Part shown: one piece after another, positions 8,009 through 14,982 of the stretch
Numbering within the stretch: the first letter of the stretch is position 1
How the letters are laid out: the number at the start of each line of letters is the position of its first letter
NCBI GenBank assembly: GCA_964640435.1
Contig: CAZXFJ010000026.1
Span: 1 to 15,593, forward strand
DNA length: 15,593 bases
Source: GWA1-39-11 sp964640435
GTDB lineage: Bacteria > Patescibacteriota > Microgenomatia > Levybacterales > GWA1-39-11
Direction: 5' to 3'
Notes under the pieces: model-generated
Databases searched by the model: none
Told to the model about the DNA's origin: nothing
What the model saw: the letters and a program-made list of their open reading frames with translations, nothing else
Made by a program: the position numbers and the translations under genes

Positions 8009-9860
8009 GTGGTTTTTTGTCAATTAAAATTTGCTTGTAGCAATAAATAGACCACAGAAGGATCGCTGCTAAAGAAACTACAGCTCCATAAATGAATATA
8101 GACGGAAAGAATACAAAGTCATAAATATGAATCCCTGATTTTGTTTTAATGCTTAAAAATCGATCAGAAATTAGAGGAACTTCCCTTTTATCAATATACG
8201 CTTTCCATCCAGGATAATTCGTTTGATAAACTAATAGCTTGCCACCAGAAGAATTTGAAGTGATAGATATTTTATTTACATTAATTTGTGCTTTTTGAGG
8301 CTTCCCTCCAATTGTTGCGAATGGTTTTGCATCTGAATTTTTATAAAGGTAAATATTGTTTTTATATTTATTTACTAAATTTAAATTCGAGCTATTTGTA
8401 GCAATATTAGTTATCAGGAATCCAGCGGGTAGATCAGAATAGCTTTTGTTTCCTCTAAAGTTATATTTTTCTGCTGGACTGTTTTTAATAAATAGTCCAT
8501 AGTTGGATTGAAGTAGGGGAACGTTCAAAAGATATGCTTTATCTTGTGGGATTTCTCCTTGAGAGGTTGAGTGAATAGTAAAAAATTGATTTGGATTATT
8601 TTTAGATATCCAGATAAGCGGTTCTTCATATCCTTCTGTTATCTTTGCATAATCGCGAGTAGCCAAAACATACTGGGAGAAGAAAAGTATCGCAAAGAAA
8701 TTTACTAATAACAAAAATATTGCAATTGATCTTTTCTTCCAATGATCAAGATATAGCCCAAATCCTATAAGTATAACCATTTCCCAAATAGCAAGAATTC
8801 TACTTGGTACATGAAAATACTGAAGAATATCAACTCTTGAAATGATGTAATGGATTGGATTTAATCTAGAGTCAGGCGTTGATAGAAGTAAAAATAAAAC
8901 TGACAACACTATTAGTATTGATGCTTCTTGAGATCGTTTTTTAAATGCCGATCGCACAATATATATTAATCCAGTAATTGAGAGCGGTCCTATAAAGACA
9001 AGACTTTCCCACCAACCAAATCCTGTTGAGAATATTTGTGAACCCCCAAGTATTTTGGATGAAAAATCTTCAAATGGGAAAAATAGGTTGCTTGTAAAAG
9101 AGAAAATATTTAAGCCACCAATAAATGGTTCTCTTGTTTTGGAAATATAATGTTGCAATTCTACCATTGGCAAAATTTTAATAGCGGAGAAGAGTATAAA
9201 TATGAAAACTGAAAAGATGAGAAATAATGAGACTTTTTTATCAACGAAAAGATAATATAGGAAAATAGCTCCAACGGCATAAAGGCAATAAAGTGCATTG
9301 TAGATATCTCCTGTAAAAAGAATTAAGCTTATTACTCCTGCAAGACTTCCTGCCCAAAAAACATTTTTCTTTCGTATAAGGTTTACAACGCAAAGTAAAA
9401 AGAAAGGAAGGAATGCATAGGAAACTATTTTTTCTATATGTCCTGCAATAATTCTTGCCATTATATATGCGGTACTGGCATAAGATAGAGCGAGAATAAT
9501 TGAGACATTTTTAGAGATTCTGTAACTTCTTGCAAGCAAGAACATTCCAATGCTGGCAAATAAAACTGATAAGAAATATGTGACCTTTATTGAGCTCTGA
9601 TAATTAAATAAAAGAACGGGAATTCCTATAAGTGGGTTAAAGATACCATATAGTGGATCTGCAGTTGTTGGAAGCCCCTGTCCCATATATGAATTCCAGA
9701 AAGGAAAAGTATGATCTACAAGTATAGATTTTTGGAAGTGGAGAAGTGGAACAATGTTTCCATTCAAATCATTTCCGTTGATAATATTAGGGGATATCAG
9801 AAATTGAAGAAGGAAGAAAAAACTAAACAATAAAAATAGTATAAAAACTCCCTTTGTCAT
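8001..9860 (-). CDS. YfhO-family (GT-C-like) membrane protein
   Basis: A 619-residue polytopic protein, the one in this window closest to typical YfhO. The first outer loop carries GNDLNG (Asp31), followed by FPFWNSYMGQGLPTTADP (52-69), matching the family pattern of P-x-W-N, then G-x-P, then AD. VDILQYFHVPSR is the counterpart of the IPGF-x-x-FR segment in its neighbours. A C-terminal beta-rich outer region holds NYPGWKAYI (Tyr549 at 8214-8216) before the last helix. YfhO is needed for sugar addition to lipoteichoic acid in Bacillus and is thought to use an undecaprenyl-phosphate sugar. Unlike the other three large proteins it has no small membrane protein gene after it, and it lies on the opposite strand. 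Substrate is unknown. Confidence 0.83.
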   Translation of the reverse strand: MTKGVFILFLLFSFFFLLQFLISPNIINGNDLNGNIVPLLHFQKSILVDHTFPFWNSYMGQGLPTTADPLYGIFNPLIGIPVLLFNYQSSIKVTYFLSVLFASIGMFLLARSYRISKNVSIILALSYASTAYIMARIIAGHIEKIVSYAFLPFFLLCVVNLIRKKNVFWAGSLAGVISLILFTGDIYNALYCLYAVGAIFLYYLFVDKKVSLFLIFSVFIFILFSAIKILPMVELQHYISKTREPFIGGLNIFSFTSNLFFPFEDFSSKILGGSQIFSTGFGWWESLVFIGPLSITGLIYIVRSAFKKRSQEASILIVLSVLFLLLSTPDSRLNPIHYIISRVDILQYFHVPSRILAIWEMVILIGFGLYLDHWKKRSIAIFLLLVNFFAILFFSQYVLATRDYAKITEGYEEPLIWISKNNPNQFFTIHSTSQGEIPQDKAYLLNVPLLQSNYGLFIKNSPAEKYNFRGNKSYSDLPAGFLITNIATNSSNLNLVNKYKNNIYLYKNSDAKPFATIGGKPQKAQINVNKISITSNSSGGKLLVYQTNYPGWKAYIDKREVPLISDRFLSIKTKSGIHIYDFVFFPSIFIYGAVVSLAAILLWSIYCYKQILIDKKPLI

Positions 9861-9861
9861 A

Positions 9862-9896
9862 TTTGCAAAAGCTTATTTTGTATTATAACATCAAGA
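9862..9896 (+). promoter_or_regulatory. Predicted promoter of the third forward GT-C operon
   Basis: TTGCAA at 9863-9868 (or TTTGCA at 9862-9867) with a 15-16 nt spacer to TATAAC at 9884-9889. The predicted start near 9896 is five bases before the ATG at 9901. The spacer is short, so this is weaker than the promoters near 4024 and 12704. Confidence 0.35.
9875..9890 (-). promoter_or_regulatory. Predicted extended -10 promoter of the YfhO-family gene
   Basis: On the minus strand TGTTATAAT (9890-9882) is a perfect extended -10 (TGnTATAAT). No good -35 is visible. The predicted start near 9875 gives a leader of about 15 nt without a Shine-Dalgarno sequence. It shares bases with the -10 of the opposite promoter. 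Confidence 0.45.
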
Positions 9897-9900
9897 AAAG

Positions 9901-11931
9901 ATGAGAAATAGAACGGTCTTGGGTTTTATTAGAAAAAACTGGGTTTCAATAATAATTTTTGCAACTATTTTCTTTTTATTTAGAGAATGGTTCACAACTC
10001 TTCCTTTATCGACCGGAGATTGGTTATATAATTTTCCCCAAGCGATAAATCAGTCTACTCTTTATCCTTATTCTTGGATTAATCATACAAATTTTGGTTT
10101 AGGAGGAAACGGAATTTTTGTCTTACCTCTAAATACTTTTTACTATTTTGGAAACGCCCTGCTTTTCAATATTGGAATTCCTTGGGAGATAACAGAAAAA
10201 ATAATTTGGTTCATTCCATTTATTTTAATTTCATCCGTATCTTCATTTTTATTTTTCAAAAAGTTTATTGCGAACTCAAGTAGTTTTGCGTCTGTTGCTT
10301 CATTAATTTTTACTGCAAATACGTATGTTTTTATGGTTGCGGGTGGGGGACAACTCGCTGTTGGTATAAGTTATGCATTAATTCCTGCAGTATTCTACGG
10401 CTTTCTTAATGTTCTTCATAATATTATGGAAAATAAAAAACCTTTTAATGCTTCATTAATTGCAGGAATAATTTTTTCTATACAACTTTTTTATGATTTA
10501 AGAATTGCATATGTGACATTATTATTTGTTGGCATATATTATCTTTTAATTTTTTTGACATCAGGATTTAAATTTCTACTAAAATCATTTATTCCCTTTT
10601 TCATAGTCCCCGGAATAGTAACATTCTTTCTGAATTTTTTCTGGATTGTGCCCTTTGTTTTAGTTGGTAAAAATCCATTAAGCGAGTTGGGAGCACAATA
10701 TTCAGCAGCAGGAATTGTTGAGTTTTTAAGTTTTGCAAAATTTGAGAATACTATTTCGCTACTTCATCCAAATTGGCCAGAAGATTTGTTTGGGAAAGTG
10801 TATTTTATGAGGCCAGAGTTTTTACTTATTCCTATAATTGCTTTCTCATCACTTTTATTTGTTAAAACTGAAAAAATAGGTAAAAGTATTGCTATATTCT
10901 CGTTGATTGCGATAATAGCCGCGTTTTTAGCTAAAGGAACAAATGACCCATTTGGCGCATTTTACACTTGGGCATTTAATGTTGTTCCTGGTATTCAGAT
11001 GTTTCGTGATCCAACTAAATGGTATGGAGTAACAATTTTTGCATTCAGTATCTTAATTCCCTTTTCTCTTTTATCCATTTCAAAATTGAAGCCAAATTTG
11101 AAACAATTACCAAATATTATTATTTTTACATTTGTAATTTTTTGGTTAGTTACAATCAGATTTTCAGTTGTTGGAGAACTACCGGGAACATTTTCTCCAC
11201 AGGGTTCGCCTACTCAATATAGTAGGTTAACTGAGTATTTATCTTCTCAAAACAGTTATTTTAGAACTCTTTGGGTTCCAAATGTTCACCAATATACATA
11301 TTCACCAGATAAAAACCTTGCAATACCTGCAGCCGATTTTCTTGGTAAATATAGCCCAAAATCACTTGCTTCAAAAATTAGCAAAAATCTTGATAAATTG
11401 TCTGATGCAAGTATTAAATATGTAATCATTCCCGATGATGTTTATGGAAAAATATTTACTGACGACAGAAAATACAATGAACGAGTTTATCAAGGATATA
11501 TTAACGCAACAGAATCTATCAACGGCATAAAAGAAGTGGCAAAATTTGATAAAATTGTTGTTTTTGAACTACCGAATCCTAAAGATTTATTCTGGAGTAC
11601 TAATAGAGATTTGAAGATAGTCTACAAAACTATTAGTCCAGTAAATTATGAATTAAATATTGAAAATGCTAGAGCTGGGGATGCAATTATATTTTCTCAA
11701 AATTTTGATACTCTTTGGAGTGCGACTTCAAATGGTCAAAAGCTAAAGCATAAAAAATATATGCTTTTTGATAATAGATCTATAAATAGTTTTGTTCTGC
11801 CAAAAGATGGCAATTACAAAATACGAATTGAATATACAGCACAAAAATGGGTTGATATTGGTCTATTTGTGAGCGGAATAAGCTTTATAGTTGTGATATT
11901 GATTATTTTATTTTCAAAAAAGAAAAAATGA
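9901..11931 (+). CDS. GT-C-type (AftD/YfhO-like) membrane glycosyltransferase-like protein, copy 3
   Basis: A 676-residue polytopic protein. After the first helix (about 14-27) the outer loop has LSTGDWLYNFP with Asp40 as the candidate catalytic acid, then a loop with FGLGGNG. VPGIQMFRDPTKW (362-374, Arg369) matches IPGFVLFRN of copy 2. The C-terminal outer part resumes the shared pattern TISPVNYELNIEN, followed by the final helix and a lysine-rich tail. The YxPGW motif of the other three proteins is degraded to FDTLW here. It is more distant from copies 1 and 2 than they are from each other. The gene ends in ATGA with a 70-residue membrane protein. Likely a lipid-phosphosugar-dependent transferase acting outside the cytoplasm; substrate unknown. 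Confidence 0.8.
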   Translation: MRNRTVLGFIRKNWVSIIIFATIFFLFREWFTTLPLSTGDWLYNFPQAINQSTLYPYSWINHTNFGLGGNGIFVLPLNTFYYFGNALLFNIGIPWEITEKIIWFIPFILISSVSSFLFFKKFIANSSSFASVASLIFTANTYVFMVAGGGQLAVGISYALIPAVFYGFLNVLHNIMENKKPFNASLIAGIIFSIQLFYDLRIAYVTLLFVGIYYLLIFLTSGFKFLLKSFIPFFIVPGIVTFFLNFFWIVPFVLVGKNPLSELGAQYSAAGIVEFLSFAKFENTISLLHPNWPEDLFGKVYFMRPEFLLIPIIAFSSLLFVKTEKIGKSIAIFSLIAIIAAFLAKGTNDPFGAFYTWAFNVVPGIQMFRDPTKWYGVTIFAFSILIPFSLLSISKLKPNLKQLPNIIIFTFVIFWLVTIRFSVVGELPGTFSPQGSPTQYSRLTEYLSSQNSYFRTLWVPNVHQYTYSPDKNLAIPAADFLGKYSPKSLASKISKNLDKLSDASIKYVIIPDDVYGKIFTDDRKYNERVYQGYINATESINGIKEVAKFDKIVVFELPNPKDLFWSTNRDLKIVYKTISPVNYELNIENARAGDAIIFSQNFDTLWSATSNGQKLKHKKYMLFDNRSINSFVLPKDGNYKIRIEYTAQKWVDIGLFVSGISFIVVILIILFSKKKK

Positions 11932-12140
11932 AACCACAGGACATTTTATTTTTTATCGCGTTTATTGTATTTATTGTACTTAGAAAACCTAAGCCTCTTG
12001 TAATACTGGGTTTGATATGTATGATTGTTTCAATACCACTATTTTCATCTTGGGTTTTTTTCACAGCGCAGAGACTTGTTTATTATTCTGTGGTATTTTT
12101 GACGGCTGCTTCGCTTATTTTAATCTACAAGAGGAAATAG
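11928..12140 (+). CDS. Small 70-residue membrane protein following GT-C copy 3
   Basis: The start codon overlaps the upstream stop as ATGA and the gene ends with TAG at 12138-12140, directly against the stop of rfbC. Nearly the whole product is hydrophobic, with about three helices (6-20, 24-41, 48-66), a RKPKP turn between the first two, and a YKRK tail. Its layout and length resemble the last three helices of the partner proteins at 1987-2997 (about residues 265-336) and 6399-7346 (about 244-315). It may be a version of that module without the ectodomain; this is inferred from topology, as the sequence similarity is weak. Overlap and position make it a probable real gene. Function unknown. 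Confidence 0.65.
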   Translation: MKPQDILFFIAFIVFIVLRKPKPLVILGLICMIVSIPLFSSWVFFTAQRLVYYSVVFLTAASLILIYKRK

Positions 12141-12174
12141 TTATTCGAATTTAAAAACAGGGTTTTTCTTGTAG
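12125..12174. repeat. Inverted repeat across convergent stop codons
   Basis: CTACAAGA (12125-12132) pairs perfectly with TCTTGTAG (12167-12174). Two G-T wobbles and two A-T pairs could extend the stem to 12 bp around a 26-nt loop that holds both stop codons. No U-tract follows on either strand, so it is not a classical terminator. The arms are also coding sequence (YKR on one strand, YKK on the other), and chance is possible. Confidence 0.3.
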
Positions 12175-12704
12175 TCTTCAAAGGATGGGAGTACTTTATC
12201 CTTCTCTGAAAGAATTGGATTATCAATTGGCCATTCAATTCCAATCTCTGGGTCATTCCATATTATTCCACCTTCAGATTTTGGATCCCAGTAGCTAGTC
12301 ATTTTATACAATACTTCTGCGTAATCTGACAAAACTAAAAACCCATGTGCAAATCCTACAGGTACATAAAGCATATTCTTCTCATCAGCAGATAGTTCAA
12401 GTTTAAAATAACCACCATATGTAGGTGAACCTTCTCGAAGATCTACTACAACGTCTAACACTTTTCCCACAACGCATCGAACGAGCTTTCCCATAGGTGC
12501 TGACATATTTTGGTAATGAAGACCTCTGAAAACTCCCTTTGATGACCCAGAATGTCCTTCTTGTACAAAGTCAACATCAAGACCTGCTTCTGCAAATACT
12601 TTTTTGTTCCAAGGCTCCATAAAGAATCCTCGTTCATCCTTTGGGTATTCAACCTTTATTTCTACAAGTCCGGGAAGCGGAGTTTCAATTATATTTGTTG
12701 TCAT
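12141..12704 (-). CDS. rfbC: dTDP-4-dehydrorhamnose 3,5-epimerase
   Basis: A 187-residue RmlC cupin, close to the usual length of about 180-185. It epimerises dTDP-4-keto-6-deoxyglucose at C3 and C5 on the way to dTDP-L-rhamnose in the cytosol. GVFRGLHYQ holds the catalytic base His63, Tyr133 (VLYKMTSY) is the expected acid, and WNDP (149-152) supplies the Asp that pairs with the His. VPVGFAHGFLVLSD and EGSPTYGGY are also family hallmarks. The usual N-H-S stretch before the catalytic region reads EGHSGSS. I chose the ATG at 12704 because homology begins there and the predicted transcript start coincides with it; a longer frame to 12794 would run over the promoter. rfbA, rfbB and rfbD are not in the window. 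It is divergent from the glycosyltransferase operon. Confidence 0.95.
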   Translation of the reverse strand: MTTNIIETPLPGLVEIKVEYPKDERGFFMEPWNKKVFAEAGLDVDFVQEGHSGSSKGVFRGLHYQNMSAPMGKLVRCVVGKVLDVVVDLREGSPTYGGYFKLELSADEKNMLYVPVGFAHGFLVLSDYAEVLYKMTSYWDPKSEGGIIWNDPEIGIEWPIDNPILSEKDKVLPSFEDYKKNPVFKFE

Positions 12705-12739
12705 CCTTGTATTATACCAATAAGCATTTATTTGTTCAA
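12704..12739 (-). promoter_or_regulatory. Predicted strong promoter of rfbC (leaderless)
   Basis: TTGAAC at 12739-12734, a 17-nt spacer and TATAAT at 12716-12711, preceded by TGG to form an extended -10. The predicted start is 12704, exactly the A of the rfbC ATG. This is the best promoter match in the window. Confidence 0.6.
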
Positions 12740-12749
12740 AAAGAACAAA
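12731..12749. promoter_or_regulatory. Operator-like inverted repeat between divergent promoters
   Basis: TTTGTTC (12731-12737), five A residues, then GAACAAA (12743-12749): a perfect 7-bp inverted repeat. It covers the -35 boxes of both the rfbC promoter and the glycosyltransferase operon promoter, so one bound protein could control both. Part of the symmetry follows simply from two overlapping TTG-type -35 boxes. No regulator gene is in the window. Confidence 0.4.
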
Positions 12750-12767
12750 CACTATATAATTATATTC
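12732..12767 (+). promoter_or_regulatory. Predicted promoter of the glycosyltransferase operon (leaderless)
   Basis: TTGTTC at 12732-12737, a 17-nt spacer and TATAAT at 12755-12760 predict a start at 12767, one base before the ATG at 12768. Its -35 overlaps the -35 of the rfbC promoter on the other strand. Confidence 0.55.
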
Positions 12768-13304
12768 ATGCGTATTGGGATTGATATTAGTCAAACAGCA
12801 TATGAGAATACCGGGGTTGGAAATTATCTGTCGAGCCTTGTGGCAAAGCTTTTGGAGATAGACAAAGAGAATGAGTACGTTTTGTTCTTCTCCTCCCTTC
12901 GAGGGAAGCCCTCAGAGAGGATTATTTTAAAACTTGAGGGTAACCCAAGAGTAAAACTAAAAAAATTTAAAATTCCACCTACTGCTTTAAACATTATGTG
13001 GAATAAACTTCACAGAGTCCCAATTGAGAATTTTATTGGAGATGTTGATATATTTATCACCTCTGATTGGACAGAGCCTGTGACTAAAAGGGCTAAAAAG
13101 GCAACAATAATATATGATCTTATTGTTTACAAATCTCCAGAAGAAACTGCTCAGAAAATTGTTAAGACTCAGAAAAAGAAGTTATCGCATGTTAAGCTAG
13201 AATCAGATATTATATTTACTATTTCAGAGTCGGGAAAGCGGGATGTTGAAGAAGTTTTAGGAATCGATAAATCAAAGATTCATGTAATTTATCCAGGAAT
13301 ATGA
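12768..13304 (+). CDS. Half-length GT-B glycosyltransferase (N-terminal domain only)
   Basis: A 178-residue product that begins like a GT4 glycosyltransferase (MRIGIDISQ, then TGVGNYLSSLV, then IDKENEYVLFF) and continues through SDIIFTISESGKRDV to IHVIYPGI. It stops precisely where the C-terminal, nucleotide-sugar-binding domain should begin. Full enzymes are about 360-380 residues, and the donor-site Glu-x7-Glu motif is missing. Its last residue aligns with residue 178 of the full enzyme encoded next. The stop codon overlaps the next ATG, so no remnant of the second domain lies between. It could be a truncated former enzyme, or a stand-alone acceptor domain working with its neighbour. I chose the ATG at 12768 because homology starts there and a promoter ends just before it; the frame is open upstream to 12552 but there overlaps rfbC. 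Confidence 0.8.
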   Translation: MRIGIDISQTAYENTGVGNYLSSLVAKLLEIDKENEYVLFFSSLRGKPSERIILKLEGNPRVKLKKFKIPPTALNIMWNKLHRVPIENFIGDVDIFITSDWTEPVTKRAKKATIIYDLIVYKSPEETAQKIVKTQKKKLSHVKLESDIIFTISESGKRDVEEVLGIDKSKIHVIYPGI

Positions 13305-14440
13305 GAATAGGAATTAACGGATTTGAAGCGGTTGTACCGCGATTTGGCTATAACGAAGACGGTTTACCTAATCGTGTTGGAAGTAGTGAGGTCTGCTTTG
13401 AAACTTTAGTTGAGCTTGCAAAATTAGATAAGAAAAACGAATATGTTATTTTCCTTCCAAGCAGGCCAACTTCCGACATGCCCAAAGAAACTGACAAATG
13501 GAGATATGAAATTGTTCACGATAGGAAACTTTGGACAGTTTTTGGTCTTACACGAAAAAGACTTGAGAAAGCAAAGATAGATGTTTTTTACTCACCTTCT
13601 CACTATGGTGTTCTGTTCTGTCCATGCCCTCAAGTAATTTCTATTCTTGATGTTTCATATAAATATTTTCCTGATATGTTTAAGAAGCGTGATCTTGCAC
13701 AGCTTGCAGTTTGGGGAGGTCATTCTGTAAAAAATGCAGCAAAAATTATTACAATTTCTGATAGCTCTCGGAATGATATAATCAAAGAATACGGTGTTGA
13801 TCCAAATATTGTTAAAACCGTTTATTTAGGATTAAAGTTTGAAAATTTAAAATCTCAAACTAATTCAAAAGAAGTTATGGAAAAGTATAATATCAATGAC
13901 CCCTTCATATTATTTGTTGGCACACTTCAGCCTAGAAAAAATATAGTAAGACTTATCGAAGCTTTCTCTCAAATTCCTCCAAGCTATTCACCTCTAAAGC
14001 TTGTAATCATAGGTCGAAAGGGTTGGAATTATAGCGAAATTTTAGAAGCACCTAAAAAATATAATGTTGAGGAAAGTGTCATATTCTTAGAAAACGTAAC
14101 AGATGAAGATTTGCCTGCATTTTACAAAAAGACTGAACTCTTTGTATTGCCAAGTCTCTATGAAGGATTCGGTCTGCCAGTTCTTGAAGCCATGAGGTAT
14201 GGCGCTCCAGTTGCAACGAGCAATATTTCAAGCCTTCCTGAAGCAGGCGGCACTGCAGCAATTTATTTTGATCCTGAAAATACCAATGATATAGCAAGTA
14301 AAATTGAAATGGTTTTGAAAGATAAAAAATTACGAGATAAAATGATAAAGGAAGGACACGAGCAGGTAAAGAAATTTTCTTGGGAGAAAGCAGCAAAGCA
14401 AACTTTAGCAGTTCTCGAAGAAGCATATGGAAAGAGTTAA
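13301..14440 (+). CDS. GT4-family glycosyltransferase (GT-B fold, full length)
   Basis: A 379-residue cytosolic enzyme of normal length. The N-terminal acceptor domain (about 1-180) starts MRIGINGFEA. The C-terminal Glycos_transf_1 domain (about 200-360) has ILFVGTLQPRKN (203-214, Arg212 and Lys213 for donor phosphate), VIFLENVTDEDLPAFY, and the retaining-enzyme motif LYEGFGLPVLEAM with Glu288 and Glu296 seven residues apart. It transfers a sugar from a nucleotide donor to a growing, probably lipid-linked, glycan; mannosyl- and rhamnosyltransferases are common in this family but the sugar cannot be read from sequence. It overlaps the half-length gene upstream by 4 bp and the acetyltransferase downstream by 14 bp. 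Confidence 0.92.
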   Translation: MRIGINGFEAVVPRFGYNEDGLPNRVGSSEVCFETLVELAKLDKKNEYVIFLPSRPTSDMPKETDKWRYEIVHDRKLWTVFGLTRKRLEKAKIDVFYSPSHYGVLFCPCPQVISILDVSYKYFPDMFKKRDLAQLAVWGGHSVKNAAKIITISDSSRNDIIKEYGVDPNIVKTVYLGLKFENLKSQTNSKEVMEKYNINDPFILFVGTLQPRKNIVRLIEAFSQIPPSYSPLKLVIIGRKGWNYSEILEAPKKYNVEESVIFLENVTDEDLPAFYKKTELFVLPSLYEGFGLPVLEAMRYGAPVATSNISSLPEAGGTAAIYFDPENTNDIASKIEMVLKDKKLRDKMIKEGHEQVKKFSWEKAAKQTLAVLEEAYGKS

Positions 14441-14978
14441 AAGAAGAGTAAATGCGGTACTCCTTGAATCGGATAATTATATACTCCGAATTGTTGGTTG
14501 TATCCCTTCACATCACATAAGACGATTTTTCTATCGACTAGAAGGAATGCAGATAGGAAAGGGGTCCTCAATTCATATGGGGGCAATATTTTATAAGGCA
14601 AAAAACATAAGAATTGGTAAAGATACGATAATTGGTGAGAACTCAGTTTTAGATGGAAGAGATAAGTTGATTATAGGAAATCATGTTGATATTGCCTCAG
14701 AAGTAATGATTTACAATGCAGAGCATGATGTAAATGATGAGAAATTTAAGGCTATTATTGCTCCAGTTGAGATTGAAGATTATGTATTTATTGGACCCCG
14801 AGCGATCATTTTACCTGGGGTAAAGATTGGTAAAGGAGCTGTAGTTGGTGCTGGAGCAGTTGTTACAAAAGACGTTCCTGAGGGAAAAATTGTTGGTGGA
14901 GTTCCTGCAAAAGAAATCGGAGAGAGAAAGCTTAAAGATCCAAATTACAAGCTAGGTCGCGCAGCCTGGTTTAGATAA
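14427..14978 (+). CDS. Hexapeptide-repeat O-acetyltransferase (WbbJ/maa-like)
   Basis: A 183-residue left-handed beta-helix acyltransferase. Hexapeptide repeats run from about 42 to 150 (for example IRIGKDTIIGENSVL, VFIGPRAIILPGVKIGKGAVVGAGAVV). MIYNAEHDV (94-102) carries the catalytic His100, and GGVPAKEIG (157-165) is the CoA-binding end typical of the family. An N-terminal helical segment (about 1-40) precedes the repeats. It would acetylate a sugar hydroxyl of the glycan using acetyl-CoA in the cytosol. The start lies 14 bp inside the GT4 gene, so the two are probably translationally coupled. An amino-sugar N-acetyltransferase role is less likely but not excluded. Confidence 0.9.
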   Translation: MERVKRRVNAVLLESDNYILRIVGCIPSHHIRRFFYRLEGMQIGKGSSIHMGAIFYKAKNIRIGKDTIIGENSVLDGRDKLIIGNHVDIASEVMIYNAEHDVNDEKFKAIIAPVEIEDYVFIGPRAIILPGVKIGKGAVVGAGAVVTKDVPEGKIVGGVPAKEIGERKLKDPNYKLGRAAWFR

Positions 14979-14982
14979 CTCA

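Noticed and set aside
12552..12767. N-terminal extension of the half-length glycosyltransferase
   Set aside because: It overlaps rfbC antisense and its promoter, encodes nothing like the family, and homology begins at the ATG at 12768.
12705..12794. N-terminal extension of rfbC
   Set aside because: The extra 30 residues are not RmlC-like and cover the TTGAAC/TATAAT promoter, whose start coincides with the ATG at 12704.
7344..13304. Recoding of TGA as glycine, known in some candidate phyla
   Set aside because: TGA ends three genes exactly at tight ATGA overlaps with the next gene, and no conserved glycine in these proteins is encoded by TGA.
13290..13310. Programmed frameshift joining the half-length and full-length glycosyltransferases
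   Set aside because: No slippery heptamer is visible, and the downstream gene has its own ATG and a complete N-terminal domain, so fusion would duplicate that domain.
14079..14426. 115-codon minus-strand frame inside the GT4 gene
   Set aside because: It is antisense to the conserved donor domain, has no own promoter or recognisable protein pattern, and is a shadow of the real gene. Shorter frames at 3050-3238, 6628-6831, 11019-11222 and 12455-12652 were dropped for the same reason.
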